Part shown: positions 37,834 to 47,742 of the stretch, in pieces
How the letters are laid out: each line of letters starts with the position of its first letter
How positions within the stretch are numbered: position 1 is the first letter of the stretch
Assembly: GCF_013868135.1 (NCBI RefSeq)
Contig: NZ_JACEMU010000017.1
Coordinates: 174,353-238,352 of the forward strand
Length of the DNA: 64,000 bases
Reading direction: 5' to 3'
Source of the DNA: Paracoccus sp. S1E-3
GTDB lineage: Bacteria > Pseudomonadota > Alphaproteobacteria > Rhodobacterales > Rhodobacteraceae
Translations under genes and position numbers: made by a program
The notes under the pieces: generated by a model
What the model was told of the DNA's origin: nothing
The model's input: only the letters and a program-made list of their open reading frames with translations
The model's database searches: none

Positions 37834-39351
37834 GTGGCGCTTTATTTCGCCTATGGCTCGAACATGCTGGCGGCGCGGCTTCGGGCGCGCTGCGCTTCGG
37901 CCCGGATGGTCGGGCGGGTCGTAGCCGCGGGCTTTGATCTGGCGTTCGACAAGATCGGGCAGGACGGATCGGGAAAGGCCACGCTGATCGCGGGCGGTCC
38001 CGGCGTGCAGGGGGTTCTGTTCGATCTGGCCGCTGCGGATCTGGCGCTTCTGGACGAGATCGAGGGGCTTGGCCGTGGCTATGACCGGGTGATGCTGGAT
38101 CTGGATGGCCAGCGGGCAATGGCCTATCTGGCCCCGCCGCAGTTCCGCGCCCCCGGCATGCTTCCCTTCGACTGGTATCTGGGGCTGGTTCTGGCTGGTG
38201 CGCGGCAGGCCGTCCTGCCCGCGGATTGGATTGCCCGGCTGGCCGCGCAGCCCTTCATCACGGACCCGCAGCCGGACCGTCCCCGGCGCGCCGAGGCGCT
38301 GGCGCTGCTGGCCGGGTTGCCCGCGCGGCTTGCAACCGGACCACGCCTGCGCGATATGCAGGGAACGGCGGCCCGTCCGCCACAGACTGACCATGCCGGG
38401 CCGGCCCCGGAAGGGGGCGCATTGCATATCCATCAGCATTGGACCGGATTGCCGGCATCGGCGCGGGGCGCCTCGGTGGCGATGGGCAATTTCGACGGGG
38501 TACATCGCGGCCATCGTGCGGTCATCGATGCGGCGCGCGCCGCCTGCGATGCGCCGCTCGGGGTGATCACCTTTGAGCCCCATCCGCGCGAATTTTTCGC
38601 CCCCGAGGCGCCCCCCTTCCGGCTGATGAACGCCGAGGCCCGCGCCAACCGCCTGCGCCGTCTGGGGGTGGATCACCTGTATCAGCTGCCCTTTGGCGCG
38701 GTGCTGGCCGGGCTGACGCCCGAAGCCTTCGCCCGCGATGTGCTGGTCGAGGGGTTGGGCGTCGCCCATGTCACCGTCGGGCAGGATTTCTTCTTCGGTC
38801 ACGGCCGGGCAGGCGATTGCGATACGCTCTGCGATCTGGGCCAGCGGTTCGGCTTCGGCGTCACCGTGGCGCCGCTGGTGGGCGAGGACGGCCGCGACTT
38901 CTCATCGACCGCGATCCGGCAGGCGCTGGCGGAAGGCCGGACCCGCGATGCCGAGCGGATGCTGGGTCACTGGCACCGGATCGAGGGCGAGGTCCTGCAT
39001 GGCGAGAAGCGCGGCCGCGAGCTGGGCTATCCGACCGCCAACATGTCGGTGGACGGGCTGCACCTGCCGAAGCTCGGCGTTTATGCGGTGCTGGCGGATG
39101 TGCTGGGCGGCCCGCACAAGGGCTGTTGGCCGGGCGTGGCCAGCCTTGGGGTGCGGCCGATGTTCGGCGAAAATCGTCCCAACCTTGAAGTCCACCTGTT
39201 TGATTTCGATGGCGATCTTTATGGCGAGCACCTGTCGGTCGCGCTGGTCGAATATCTGCGGCCCGAGATGAAATTCGACGGGCTTCCCGCGCTGATCGAG
39301 CAGATGGACCGCGACAGCGCCGAAGCCCGCGCCATCCTGTCGGCCCCCTGA
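37834..39351 (+). CDS. ribF: GGCT-like domain fused in frame to bifunctional riboflavin kinase/FAD synthetase RibF
   Basis: 505 codons without a stop. Residues 1-165 are a gamma-glutamylcyclotransferase-like (AIG2/GGCT) domain: LYFAYGSNML, a glycine-rich GGPGVQGVLFDL and the Glu-containing DEIEGLGRGYDRV. Residues 197-505 are a full-length RibF. Its FAD synthetase part has VAMGNFDGVHRGH, GQDFFFGHGRAGD and the ending SSTAIRQALAEG; the riboflavin kinase part has HGEKRGRELGYPTANM and GVASLGVRPMFG. RibF makes FMN and FAD from riboflavin. A TTG at 38422 in a perfect RibF start context, preceded by GGAAGGGGG, could start RibF alone. The frame begins at a GTG directly after the HAD stop. It may be a true fusion, a gene pair that lost the stop between them, or a sequencing indel. 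Confidence 0.88.
   Translation: MALYFAYGSNMLAARLRARCASARMVGRVVAAGFDLAFDKIGQDGSGKATLIAGGPGVQGVLFDLAAADLALLDEIEGLGRGYDRVMLDLDGQRAMAYLAPPQFRAPGMLPFDWYLGLVLAGARQAVLPADWIARLAAQPFITDPQPDRPRRAEALALLAGLPARLATGPRLRDMQGTAARPPQTDHAGPAPEGGALHIHQHWTGLPASARGASVAMGNFDGVHRGHRAVIDAARAACDAPLGVITFEPHPREFFAPEAPPFRLMNAEARANRLRRLGVDHLYQLPFGAVLAGLTPEAFARDVLVEGLGVAHVTVGQDFFFGHGRAGDCDTLCDLGQRFGFGVTVAPLVGEDGRDFSSTAIRQALAEGRTRDAERMLGHWHRIEGEVLHGEKRGRELGYPTANMSVDGLHLPKLGVYAVLADVLGGPHKGCWPGVASLGVRPMFGENRPNLEVHLFDFDGDLYGEHLSVALVEYLRPEMKFDGLPALIEQMDRDSAEARAILSAP
38409..38424 (+). promoter_or_regulatory. Internal ribosome-binding site and TTG start for RibF
   Basis: GGAAGGGGG lies 4 nt before TTG, which opens LHIHQHWTGLP, the usual RibF N-terminus. 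It suggests that RibF can be translated separately from the upstream GGCT-like part. Confidence 0.55.
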
Positions 39352-39791
39352 TGCGGCCCGGTTTCTGGGAATTGCCGCTGCGTGATCTCGATGCGCAGGA
39401 ATGGGAGGCACTGTGCGACGGCTGCGGCAAATGCTGCCTGAACAAGCTGGAATTCGAGGACACCGACGAACTGGCCTTCACCCGCATCGCCTGCCGCTTG
39501 CTGGACGGGCAGACCTGCCGATGCACCCGCTATGAGACGCGGCACCACTATGTTCCCGAATGCGTCACCCTCACCCCCGACAAGATCAAGGATATCAGCT
39601 ATTGGCTGCCGGCGACCTGCGCCTATAGGCTGCGGCACGAGGGGCGGCCGCTGCCGGACTGGCATTACCTGATCAGCGGCGATCGCGAGGCGGTGCACAG
39701 GGCAGGCGCCTCGGTCCGGGGCTGGACGCTGTCCGAGGCCGAGATCCCCGAGGAAGACTGGGAAGATCACATCATCGAGGATCTGTCATGA
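39351..39791 (+). CDS. YcgN family cysteine cluster protein (UPF0260)
   Basis: 146 aa. The eight-cysteine pattern of the YkgJ/YcgN zinc- or iron-binding family is visible: LCDGCGKCCLNKLE, ACRLLDGQTCRCTRYETR, PECVTL and WLPATCAYRL. The protein probably binds a metal through these Cys; role unknown. Its start overlaps the ribF stop (TGATG) and its stop overlaps ltaE (ATGA), so it is in one translation-coupled series. Confidence 0.92.
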   Translation: MRPGFWELPLRDLDAQEWEALCDGCGKCCLNKLEFEDTDELAFTRIACRLLDGQTCRCTRYETRHHYVPECVTLTPDKIKDISYWLPATCAYRLRHEGRPLPDWHYLISGDREAVHRAGASVRGWTLSEAEIPEEDWEDHIIEDLS

Positions 39792-40831
39792 ATTTCGCAT
39801 CCGACAACTGCTCCGGCGTCCATCGGGCGGTGATGGCGGCACTTGCGTCGGCGAATGATGGCCATGTCGCGTCCTACGGCAATGACGCGCTGACCCGCGC
39901 GGCCGAGGAGCGCGTCCGCGAGGTGCTGGAGGCGCCCGATGCGGCGGTGTTGTTCACCGCGACGGGAACGGCGGCGAATGCGATTTCGCTGGGGGCAGCG
40001 GTCCACCCGTGGGAGCGAATCTTCTGCAACGAGGATGCGCATATCGAGACTTCGGAATGCGCCGCGCCCGAAATGTTCACCGGCGGGGCCAAGCTGACCC
40101 TGATCCCCGGCGAGGGCGGCCTGATCGACGCCGATGCGCTGGATCGGGCCGCCGGCTTCTGGGCGGGCGAGGGGTTGGGCGGCGGCAAGCCGGGGGCGAT
40201 TTCCATCACCAATGCGACCGAATGGGGCCGGGTCTGGATGCCCGACATGGTGGCAGAAATCGCCGCCATCGCGCAGCAGCACAAGCTGGTGCTGCACATG
40301 GACGGGGCGCGCTTTGCCAATGCGGTCGCGGCCAGCGGGGCCGCGCCCGCCGATCTGACGCATCGCGCGGGCGTCGATCTTCTGTCCTTCGGCGGCACCA
40401 AGAACGGCGCCATGGGGGTCGAGGCGGTGGTCGCCTTCGATCCCGAATTTGCCGACCGGCTGGCATTCACGCGCAAGCGCAGCGGGCATCTGTTGTCCAA
40501 GCACCGCTATCTGGCGGCACAGTTCTTCGGGCTGCTGGAAGGCGGCCTGTGGCTGGAGCTGGCACGTCAGGCCAATGACATGGCCGCCCAGCTGGCCGCC
40601 GGGCTGGAAGAGGTCGAGGGCGCGCGCCTGGCTCATCCGACCGAGGCGAACATGGTCTTTGCCGTCTTGCCGGTCGATGCCCATGACCGGGCGCGGGCGG
40701 CGGGGGCCACCTATTTCAAATGGTCCTCGTTGGATGAGGCCGATCAGGACGAGGTGACCGTCCGCTTCGTGTGCAGCTGGAACACCACCGGGGCCGAGGT
40801 CGACGCCCTGCTGGCCGCGTTGCGCGGTTGA
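39788..40831 (+). CDS. ltaE: Low-specificity L-threonine aldolase
   Basis: 347 aa. The PLP-dependent beta-eliminating lyase fold is clear: start FASDNCSGVHRAVMAAL, VLFTATGTAANAISL, HMDGARFANA, and the PLP-lysine in LLSFGGTKNGAMG. It splits L-threonine (and allo-threonine) to glycine and acetaldehyde. The start overlaps ycgN. It converges with the alpha/beta hydrolase gene, 10 nt apart. Confidence 0.93.
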   Translation: MNFASDNCSGVHRAVMAALASANDGHVASYGNDALTRAAEERVREVLEAPDAAVLFTATGTAANAISLGAAVHPWERIFCNEDAHIETSECAAPEMFTGGAKLTLIPGEGGLIDADALDRAAGFWAGEGLGGGKPGAISITNATEWGRVWMPDMVAEIAAIAQQHKLVLHMDGARFANAVAASGAAPADLTHRAGVDLLSFGGTKNGAMGVEAVVAFDPEFADRLAFTRKRSGHLLSKHRYLAAQFFGLLEGGLWLELARQANDMAAQLAAGLEEVEGARLAHPTEANMVFAVLPVDAHDRARAAGATYFKWSSLDEADQDEVTVRFVCSWNTTGAEVDALLAALRG

Positions 40832-40841
40832 CGCCTGCGCC

Positions 40842-41618
40842 TCAGGCGCGGGCGAGGTTTATCCGGGTCAGATCGGCGACCGCCTGCGCATGGGTCAGCG
40901 GCAGCATATGACCCGCGCCCGGCACGGTGGCGCGACCGACATCGGGCAGGCGTGCGGCAAGGGCCTCGGCGATTTCGTGGATGATCGGCGGGGATTCCGC
41001 GCCCGAGATCAGCATCACCGGGGCCTCGATCCCCTCGAGGCCGCCCTCGCGCAGGATATCGGCGCGGTCCTCCATCAGGAAAGCGTTGGTTTCCATGACC
41101 AGCCGCATCTGCTTGCGCAAGCGGTCGGCACGGGCCGGATCGTCGGGAATGGCGCCCGCGCCCGGTGCACCCCAGTCGGACATGAACTGACCGATCATGC
41201 CGTCAATGTCGTTCGCGGCTGCAAAGGGCGCGAGGCGCGCATCCTCGGCCTGACGCGAGGGGGCAGGCGCGGCGGCGAACAGCACCGGCTCGATCAGCGT
41301 CAGCGAGCGGACGGCCTCGGGCGCGCCCACGGCGATGCGCAGGGCGATGGTCGCGCCGAAGCTGTGGCCGATCAGGTCAAGCGGGCGGTCGATCTTGCCC
41401 GCCGCATGACGGGTGACGAAGGTATGCAGGTCGATGCCGCCTTCGGGCTGCCAGTCGGGACTTCGGCCATGGCCGGGATTGTCGAAGGCGCGCAGATCGA
41501 CCTGCCCGTCCAGATGGCCGGCCATCGGCGTCCAGGCATTGCTGCTGCCCATCATGCAATGCAGCGCCAGCGCCGGGCGGTCAGGGGCGCCGGGGAAATG
41601 GCGTTCGAACAGGGTCAT
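40842..41618 (-). CDS. Alpha/beta hydrolase
   Basis: 258 aa. Alpha/beta-fold hydrolase with the nucleophile elbow GHSFGA (Ser), a preceding DNPGHGRSPDW loop, and the catalytic His in VPGAGHMLPLTH near the C-terminus. No signal peptide. The substrate is not evident. It overlaps the downstream end of the isomerase gene upstream by 4 nt (41615-41618), so the two form an operon. Confidence 0.85.
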   Translation of the reverse strand: MTLFERHFPGAPDRPALALHCMMGSSNAWTPMAGHLDGQVDLRAFDNPGHGRSPDWQPEGGIDLHTFVTRHAAGKIDRPLDLIGHSFGATIALRIAVGAPEAVRSLTLIEPVLFAAAPAPSRQAEDARLAPFAAANDIDGMIGQFMSDWGAPGAGAIPDDPARADRLRKQMRLVMETNAFLMEDRADILREGGLEGIEAPVMLISGAESPPIIHEIAEALAARLPDVGRATVPGAGHMLPLTHAQAVADLTRINLARA

Positions 41619-42214
41619 ATCGTCGCCAGATGGTCGGCCAGGAAGTTCAGCCGGTCCTGACCCCAGAATTTCTGCCCGGTCTCGCGCACGATATAGAAGG
41701 GGGCGCCGAAGGCCCCCGCCGCCACGGCGTCCTCCAGGTTGCGGCCATATTGCTCGGCCCCGATGAACAGGCCCTTGTCGGCAATCGCCGGGTCAAAACC
41801 GTTCGCGGCCAGCACATCGCGGATCACCGCGTCGTCGGCAATATCGCGATTCTCGGCCCAGACGGCGCGCAGGAAGCCGCGCACCAGGGCGCCCACATTG
41901 CCTGCCCCGCTCGCCTGCGCCGCGATCACCGCATAGGAGGACGGCGCCATATTCGTCGGAAAATGCGCCGGATGCAGGTTGAACGGCAGCTTCAGATAGG
42001 CGGCCCAGCGGGTGAGTTCCTGCAGACGATAATCCTTGCGGCTGTCATGGCGATCGGCGAGTTTCTGCCCCCCGGTGCGGGCGAACAGCTGCATGAGGTC
42101 CACTGGCTTGTAGGTGATGGTGGCCTTGTGCTCACGCGCGATTCGCTCCAGCCGGTCGCCTGCGAGGTAGCACCATGGGCTGATCGTCCCGAGATAGTAG
42201 TCGATATGGGCCAT
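41615..42214 (-). CDS. 2-hydroxychromene-2-carboxylate isomerase-like (DsbA-fold) protein
   Basis: 199 aa. The thioredoxin/DsbA-like kappa-GST fold is seen from [21 protein letters not shown], with an SPW-C start in place of a CxxC pair, and the C-terminal [23 protein letters not shown], the HCCA isomerase signature. The family isomerises 2-hydroxychromene-2-carboxylate in naphthalene catabolism with glutathione. No such pathway is near, so the real substrate is open. First gene of a two-gene operon with the hydrolase; divergent from prs. Confidence 0.87.
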   Translation of the reverse strand: MAHIDYYLGTISPWCYLAGDRLERIAREHKATITYKPVDLMQLFARTGGQKLADRHDSRKDYRLQELTRWAAYLKLPFNLHPAHFPTNMAPSSYAVIAAQASGAGNVGALVRGFLRAVWAENRDIADDAVIRDVLAANGFDPAIADKGLFIGAEQYGRNLEDAVAAGAFGAPFYIVRETGQKFWGQDRLNFLADHLATI

Positions 42215-42321
42215 TTTGCTTTCCCGAGCTGGTGAACTGGTCTGTTGATGTTTGCGGGCAGGCTAACGCGGTGGTAAGCCCCCTGCAATCGCCCGAATCC
42301 CGCCGCTCGAAGGACCGCCCC

Positions 42322-43341
42322 ATGCCCGCGATGACCGAACCCAAGCTGATTTCCGGCAATGCCAACAAACCTTTGGCGCAGGCCATCGCAAGGCGCATGT
42401 CGATGCATCGGGGCATGAATGTGGCCCTTGTCGATGCCCGGGTCGAACGCTTCAACGATCAGGAGATCTTCGTCGAGGTGTTCGACAACGTGCGCGGCGA
42501 GGATATGTATATCATCCAGTCGACCTCGAACCCGGCCAATGACAACCTGATGGAGTTGCTGATCATGACCGACGCGCTGAAACGCTCGTCGGCCAACCGG
42601 ATCACCGCCGTCATCCCCTATTTCGGCTATGCCCGGCAGGATCGCCGCGCCAAGGCGCGCACGCCGATCAGCGCCAAGCTGGTTGCCAACCTGCTGACCG
42701 AGGCCGGCGTCGACCGGGTGCTGACGCTGGATCTGCACGCGGCCCAGATTCAGGGCTTCTTCGATATTCCGGTGGATAACCTTTACGCCGCGCCGATCTT
42801 CGCGCTGGATATCCGCCACCATTTCAAGGGCCGAATGGATGACCTGATGGTGGTCTCGCCCGATGTCGGCGGCGTGGCCCGCGCGCGCGAGATCGCGCAG
42901 CGCATCGACGTGCCCATGGCCATCGTCGACAAGCGCCGCGAAAAGGCGGGCGAGATCGCCGACATGACCGTCATCGGTGACGTGAAGGGCAAGACCTGCA
43001 TCATCGTCGACGACATCTGCGACACGGCCGGCACGCTGGTGAAGGCGGCGCAACTGCTGGTCGATCACGGCGCGACCGAGGTGCATGCCTATATTACCCA
43101 TGGCGTGCTGTCCGGCCCGGCGGTCGAGCGGGTGTCGAATTCGGTGATGAAATCGCTGGTCATCACCGATTCCATCGACCAGCCCGAGGCGGTGAAGACC
43201 TGCCCCAATATCCGCATCGTGCCGACCGCGCCGATGTTCGCGCAGGCGATCATCAATATCTGGAACGGCACCTCGGTCAGTTCGCTGTTCGAGCTGGATA
43301 CGCTCGGCCCCATCTATGAGGGCCTGTATTCGGGCAGCTGA
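42322..43341 (+). CDS. prs: Ribose-phosphate pyrophosphokinase
   Basis: 339 aa from the ATG at 42322 (AAGGA 7 nt upstream). Class I PRPP synthase signatures: [34 protein letters not shown], the flexible-loop [10 protein letters not shown] and the PRPP-binding [14 protein letters not shown]. It makes PRPP from ribose 5-phosphate and ATP for nucleotides, His and Trp. Divergent from the isomerase gene; followed by a strong hairpin. Confidence 0.97.
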   Translation: MPAMTEPKLISGNANKPLAQAIARRMSMHRGMNVALVDARVERFNDQEIFVEVFDNVRGEDMYIIQSTSNPANDNLMELLIMTDALKRSSANRITAVIPYFGYARQDRRAKARTPISAKLVANLLTEAGVDRVLTLDLHAAQIQGFFDIPVDNLYAAPIFALDIRHHFKGRMDDLMVVSPDVGGVARAREIAQRIDVPMAIVDKRREKAGEIADMTVIGDVKGKTCIIVDDICDTAGTLVKAAQLLVDHGATEVHAYITHGVLSGPAVERVSNSVMKSLVITDSIDQPEAVKTCPNIRIVPTAPMFAQAIINIWNGTSVSSLFELDTLGPIYEGLYSGS

Positions 43342-43357
43342 TCTGCCGGAATTGCAG

Positions 43358-43393
43358 AACGCCGCGCCGGGTCGTGATGACCGGCGCGGCGTT
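43358..43393. terminator. Hairpin between convergent prs and trpB
   Basis: AACGCCGCGCCGG and CCGGCGCGGCGTT form a perfect 13-bp stem with a 10-nt loop. The T-run is short on both strands (GTTGTC / GTTCTG), so it is a likely but not textbook bidirectional terminator. Confidence 0.65.
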
Positions 43394-43407
43394 GTCATAT
43401 CCGGGCC

Positions 43408-44613
43408 TCAGGCGGTATCGCCGAATCCGTAGGTTTCCGTCACATAGTCGATATCCTTGTCGCCCCGCCCCGACAGGTTGATCAGGATCGTCTTGCCCGG
43501 ATGTTTCGGCGCCTCGCGCAGGGCGAAGGCGACAGCATGGGCGCTTTCCAGCGCCGGAATGATCCCCTCGCGCCGGGACAGGCGATAGAAGGCATCCAGC
43601 GCCTCCTTGTCATCCGCCGCGACATAGGTCGCGCGGCCGGTCTTGTGCAGATAGGCATGTTCAGGCCCGACCCCCGGATAATCCAGCCCCGAGGCGACAG
43701 TATGGACCGGGGCCGGGTTGCCCTCGGCATCCTTCAGCACCAGCGTCCGGAACCCGTGGATGTCGCCATCCTCGCCAAAGGTGATGGTGGCGGCGTGATC
43801 GCCCAGATTGGACGAGGTGCCGAGCGGTTCCACCCCATACAGCGCCACGTCCTGATCGTCGATGAAGCCCGCGAACATCCCCATCGCGTTCGAGCCGCCG
43901 CCGACACAGGCCGCGACCATGTCGGGCAGCCGGCCGGTCATGTCCAGAAACTGCTCGCGCGATTCAATGCCGACGACATGCTGGAAATCCCGCACCATCA
44001 TCGGGAAGGGATGGGGGCCGACGACGCTGCCGATGGCAAACAGCGCGGTGTCGGCCTGCGCGACATAGGACTGGAACGCACTGTCCACGGCCTCCTTCAG
44101 CGACCGCCCGCCAAAGCCCACCGGCACGACCGTCGCCCCCAGCAGCTTCATCCGGGTGACGTTCGGGGCTTCCTTGGCGATGTCGATCTCGCCCATGTGG
44201 ATTTCGCATTCCATGCCGAAATAGGCCGCCGCCGTCGCCAGTGCCACGCCGTGCTGGCCGGCGCCGGTTTCGGCCATCACCTTGGTCTTGCCCATATGCT
44301 TGGCCAGCAGCGCCTCGGCCATGCAATGGTTCAGCTTGTGGGCGCCGGTATGGTTCAGATCCTCGCGCTTGGCATAGATCTGCGCGCCGCCGCAATCGGC
44401 GGACAGATTGCCCAGATAGCTGATCGGCGTCGGGCGGCCCTGAAAATGCTTGCGGATGAAGCGCAGCTCGCTGATGAAATCGGCCGAGCGCGACAGCCGC
44501 AGATAGGCCGCCTCGATGGCCTTGAACTGTTCGACCAGAACCGGCGGCAGGTCGGCGCCGCCATAAGGCCCGAAGAAGCCCTTCGCATCGGGATGCGAAT
44601 TCAGATAGCCCAT
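43408..44613 (-). CDS. trpB: Tryptophan synthase beta chain
   Basis: 401 aa. The PLP lysine lies in [15 protein letters not shown], and the phosphate-binding loop is [22 protein letters not shown] and [19 protein letters not shown] complete the family pattern. It condenses indole with serine to tryptophan with TrpA. No trpA or trpF is in this window; the downstream neighbour is the convergent prs. The start is preceded by AGGGGGAC, and upstream lie three 12-bp tandem repeats. Confidence 0.97.
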   Translation of the reverse strand: MGYLNSHPDAKGFFGPYGGADLPPVLVEQFKAIEAAYLRLSRSADFISELRFIRKHFQGRPTPISYLGNLSADCGGAQIYAKREDLNHTGAHKLNHCMAEALLAKHMGKTKVMAETGAGQHGVALATAAAYFGMECEIHMGEIDIAKEAPNVTRMKLLGATVVPVGFGGRSLKEAVDSAFQSYVAQADTALFAIGSVVGPHPFPMMVRDFQHVVGIESREQFLDMTGRLPDMVAACVGGGSNAMGMFAGFIDDQDVALYGVEPLGTSSNLGDHAATITFGEDGDIHGFRTLVLKDAEGNPAPVHTVASGLDYPGVGPEHAYLHKTGRATYVAADDKEALDAFYRLSRREGIIPALESAHAVAFALREAPKHPGKTILINLSGRGDKDIDYVTETYGFGDTA

Positions 44614-44630
44614 GTATTGTCCCCCTGTCG

Positions 44631-44666
44631 CCGGCCTGTTTCCCGGCCTGTTTCCCGGCCTGTTTT
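44631..44666. repeat. Three tandem 12-bp repeats upstream of trpB
   Basis: CCGGCCTGTTTC occurs three times end to end (the last copy ends in T). It lies 18 nt upstream of the trpB start, between trpB and the SixA-like gene. Confidence 0.9.
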
Positions 44667-44685
44667 ATGGTGCCGCTTTCGGGCC

Positions 44686-45201
44686 TTACCGGCCGTCGAG
44701 ACGCACGAAATCCATCACGCTGCCCTGGCCCGGTTGCACATCGGCCCAGTCCTCGATCTGGAAGTCGACAACCAGTGTGGCCGCGGTCGGATAGCTGCGG
44801 AATTCCGGGTCCAGCGGCGCCCGCGCGGGCAGGCTGGCGGCGAATTCGGCGATTCCGGGGTTATGGCCGACGATCATCACCGTGGATTCGGTCGCGCCGC
44901 GCAGCACCTCCAACAGGGTGGCGGGGGTGGCGTGGAACAGGCGATCATCGAGACGCAGCTCGGGGCGAACCTCCAGCCCGGCGCCGGCGACCTGGTCCCA
45001 GGTCTCGCGCGTGCGCTTCGAAGGCGAGCAGATAACCTCCTCGGGTTCATAGCCGCGCGAGGCCATGAAATCGCCCAGAAGCCGGGCCGAGCGGCGGCCG
45101 CGATCATTGAGGGGGCGGTCGAAATCCTCCAGCGAGGGATCATCCCAGGCCGACTTGGCATGGCGGGTCAGGATCAGGCGACGATGTCCGGAAGGGGTCA
45201 T
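44686..45201 (-). CDS. SixA-like histidine phosphatase
   Basis: 171 aa. The phosphohistidine motif is LILTRHAKSAW, followed by RPLNDRGRRSA and ICSPSKRTRET, and the second catalytic His is in VMIVGHNPGI. Such branch-1 histidine phosphatases include SixA, which dephosphorylates phosphohistidine proteins. The target is unknown. Upstream and downstream genes (argB, trpB) are on the same strand with gaps of 143 and 72 nt. Confidence 0.88.
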   Translation of the reverse strand: MTPSGHRRLILTRHAKSAWDDPSLEDFDRPLNDRGRRSARLLGDFMASRGYEPEEVICSPSKRTRETWDQVAGAGLEVRPELRLDDRLFHATPATLLEVLRGATESTVMIVGHNPGIAEFAASLPARAPLDPEFRSYPTAATLVVDFQIEDWADVQPGQGSVMDFVRLDGR

Positions 45202-45344
45202 TGGAAAAACGGCCTCTCATGCCACGCGAATGAGCCCGAGCCTGCCATAGGTTGTGCAGGCAGGGCAAGCGCCAGAAAGGACGTTTTCTGTCGGAAATTC
45301 CGGCTGCGATTCAACACTCTGTGCGCAGCCGGATTTGCCAGCGC

Positions 45345-46259
45345 TTACAGTCCGCTGTCGCCCTGACGCAGGCCCCGCGGCTTGACCCGTGGTTCGGTTG
45401 AACGGATCAGGCTGCCCGCGCCATGTTCGGTGAACAGCTCCAGCAGGGTGGCATTGGGCACGCGCCCGTCCAGAATCACCACCGCGCGCACACCGTCTTC
45501 CAGCGCCTTCAGCGCGGTCTCGGTCTTGGGGATCATGCCGCCGGCAATGGTGCCGTCGTCGATCATCTGGCGGACCTGACCGGGGGTCATCGCGGTCAGC
45601 ACCTCGCCCGCGGCATTCTTCACCCCCGAGACATCGGTCAGCAGCAGCAGCCGATCGGCCCTGAGCGCGCCGGCGATGGCGCCGGCGGCGGTGTCGCCGT
45701 TGACGTTGAAGGTCTCGTTATCCTCCATACCGGTGGCCACGGGGGCGATGACCGGGATCAGCCCGGCCAGATACAGGTCGCGGATGATCTGGACATTCAT
45801 CTCGACCGGTTTGCCGACAAAGCCCAGTTCGGGATCGTCGGGCTCGCAGACCATCAGGTCGTCGTCCTTGCCGGAAATCCCGATGGCGCGGCCGCCGGCA
45901 TCGTTGATGGCCTGAACGATTCGCTTGTTCACCAGACCGGACAGCACCATTTCGACGACCTCGACGGTTTCCTTGGTGGTGACGCGCTTGCCGCGCACGA
46001 ATCGGCTTTCGATGCCCAGTTTGCCCAGCAGGTCGTTGATCATCGGGCCGCCGCCATGGACCACGACCGGGTGAATGCCAACCTGTTTCATCAGCACGAT
46101 GTCCGAGGCGAATTTCGCCATTTCGGCGTCGTCGCCCATGGCGTTACCGCCGAATTTCACCACCACGACCGCGCCGGAATAGCGCTGCATATAGGGCAGG
46201 GCTTCGGACAGGGTAGCGGCGGCAGAAGCGAAATCTCGGGTCATGTCTTGCTGTCTCAT
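45345..46259 (-). CDS. argB: Acetylglutamate kinase
   Basis: 304 aa from the ATG at 46259 (AAGGGA upstream); an ATG at 46244 is the alternative. Amino-acid-kinase motifs: [26 protein letters not shown], and [15 protein letters not shown]. The C-terminal [14 protein letters not shown] is the kinase/arginine-sensing segment. It phosphorylates N-acetylglutamate in arginine biosynthesis. It follows engB on the same strand (38 nt). Confidence 0.96.
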   Translation of the reverse strand: MRQQDMTRDFASAAATLSEALPYMQRYSGAVVVVKFGGNAMGDDAEMAKFASDIVLMKQVGIHPVVVHGGGPMINDLLGKLGIESRFVRGKRVTTKETVEVVEMVLSGLVNKRIVQAINDAGGRAIGISGKDDDLMVCEPDDPELGFVGKPVEMNVQIIRDLYLAGLIPVIAPVATGMEDNETFNVNGDTAAGAIAGALRADRLLLLTDVSGVKNAAGEVLTAMTPGQVRQMIDDGTIAGGMIPKTETALKALEDGVRAVVILDGRVPNATLLELFTEHGAGSLIRSTEPRVKPRGLRQGDSGL

Positions 46260-46297
46260 CTTGCGGTCCCTTGGGCGGGCGAGGTTGAGGGCAGGGG

Positions 46298-46948
46298 CTA
46301 GTCCAGCCCGGCGATAATGGTGCGCAGGGTGGCGATCCCCTCGCCCTTCTCGGAGGAGGTGATGACCAGTTCGGGATAGGCGGCCGGGTGCTTCTGCAGC
46401 TCCTCCCCGACCTGCGCGATGACGGGTTTCAGGGCGTTGGGCCCCAGCTTGTCGGTCTTGGTCAGCACGACCTGAAACGGCACGGCCGAGCGGTCGAGCA
46501 GCGTCATGATCTCGTGATCCACCGGCTTGATACCGTGGCGGGCGTCGATCAGGCAGAAGGCCCGGCGCAGCGTGGGCCGTCCGGCCAGATAGTTCTTCAG
46601 CAGCGCCTGCCACTTCGCCACCACCGCCACCGGCGCCTTGGCGAAACCATATCCCGGCAGGTCGACCAGATAGGCCTGATCGCCAAGCGCGAAATAGTTG
46701 ATTTCCTGCGTGCGTCCCGGCGTGTTCGAAGCCCGCGCCAGCGATTTGCGCCCGGTCAGCGCGTTGATGAGGCTGGACTTGCCGACATTGGACCGCCCGG
46801 CAAAGCAGACCTCGGCACGGTCGGCGGGGGGTAGGCCGTCCATGGCGACCACGCCCTTGACGAAATCGACCGGCCCGGCGAACAGCTGACGCGCGGCCTC
46901 GGCGACCTCGGCCTCGGGTTCGGGGGCGAGGGGGAAGGCGACTTTCAT
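46298..46948 (-). CDS. engB: Ribosome biogenesis GTPase YihA/EngB (YsxC)
   Basis: 216 aa. The GTPase motifs are G1 [15 protein letters not shown]2-region [13 protein letters not shown]3 DLPGYGFA and G4 TKTDK. Essential in many bacteria for 50S subunit assembly. Its start overlaps the MOSC gene's stop (ATGA). Confidence 0.96.
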   Translation of the reverse strand: MKVAFPLAPEPEAEVAEAARQLFAGPVDFVKGVVAMDGLPPADRAEVCFAGRSNVGKSSLINALTGRKSLARASNTPGRTQEINYFALGDQAYLVDLPGYGFAKAPVAVVAKWQALLKNYLAGRPTLRRAFCLIDARHGIKPVDHEIMTLLDRSAVPFQVVLTKTDKLGPNALKPVIAQVGEELQKHPAAYPELVITSSEKGEGIATLRTIIAGLD

Positions 46949-47742
46949 GGCGTGACCTCGGCAGGGGTGTCGGTCAGGAAGACCTCGTTCAACTCGGCGA
47001 TTTCGGCGCCGTGAATGACCTCGGCATAGACGCCGAAATTGGCATGGCCATAGGCGTCGGTCAGGGCGCGGACCATGTCGGTATCGGGCTGGCCGGTCTG
47101 CGTATCGACCGAGGTCGCGGCGCAGCGCCCGATGGCTTCGCGCACGATCAGCAGGGCCTCGCCGATGCGGATCGTCCGGCCGATCCAGTCGGCCTCGGCA
47201 AAGGCGTCAAAGCCCTCCACCCACAGATTGCCGCGCCAGCGTTCCAACCCCAGACGCTGCCCCAGCAGCGTTTCGATGGCGTGAAGGCTGTCCAGCGAAT
47301 TGATCGAGACGAAGGGTTTGCGGGTGTCGGTCAACGCCTCCGGGGCCGAGACCAGCCGTGCGGGCGGGGCCTTGTCGGCCGGCCAGATCGGGCGCAGCCA
47401 GGCGATCAGGCGGTCGCGGTCCTGCGGGTGGCGGGGATCGACGGTGATCTCGCCCTGATCGGGATGAGAGAGCGCAAGGCTGCCATTGCTGATCCCGCCG
47501 CTGATGCCCTGAAGACCGGGACCCGCGGCGCCGCGCAGGAAGGCGGATTTAGGCATCCAGCCAGCGATCCGGTCACCGTCGCCCAGTTCCGCCGCCAGCC
47601 TTTGCAGCGTGGCTTCGTGCAGCACCGCCCAGTGGCGGTCGAAGGGCAATTTCTCGCCCTTCGTCAGGCACACGCGGTCCAGCCGCTCGCGCCCGATGGA
47701 TTTCAGCGGATAGCGCCAGATCTGCTCCAGCCGCCCGGTCAC
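46945..47742 (-). CDS. MOSC domain protein
   Basis: 265 aa from a GTG at 47742 that overlaps the yidC stop (GTGA). A longer frame exists upstream but it only reads through yidC in another frame, whereas [15 protein letters not shown] at this start is the usual MOSC N-terminal beta-barrel domain. The MOSC domain follows ([34 protein letters not shown] with the conserved Cys). Related proteins (YcbX, mARC) are molybdenum-cofactor enzymes that reduce N-hydroxylated compounds. Translationally coupled to yidC and engB. Confidence 0.88.
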   Translation of the reverse strand: MTGRLEQIWRYPLKSIGRERLDRVCLTKGEKLPFDRHWAVLHEATLQRLAAELGDGDRIAGWMPKSAFLRGAAGPGLQGISGGISNGSLALSHPDQGEITVDPRHPQDRDRLIAWLRPIWPADKAPPARLVSAPEALTDTRKPFVSINSLDSLHAIETLLGQRLGLERWRGNLWVEGFDAFAEADWIGRTIRIGEALLIVREAIGRCAATSVDTQTGQPDTDMVRALTDAYGHANFGVYAEVIHGAEIAELNEVFLTDTPAEVTP

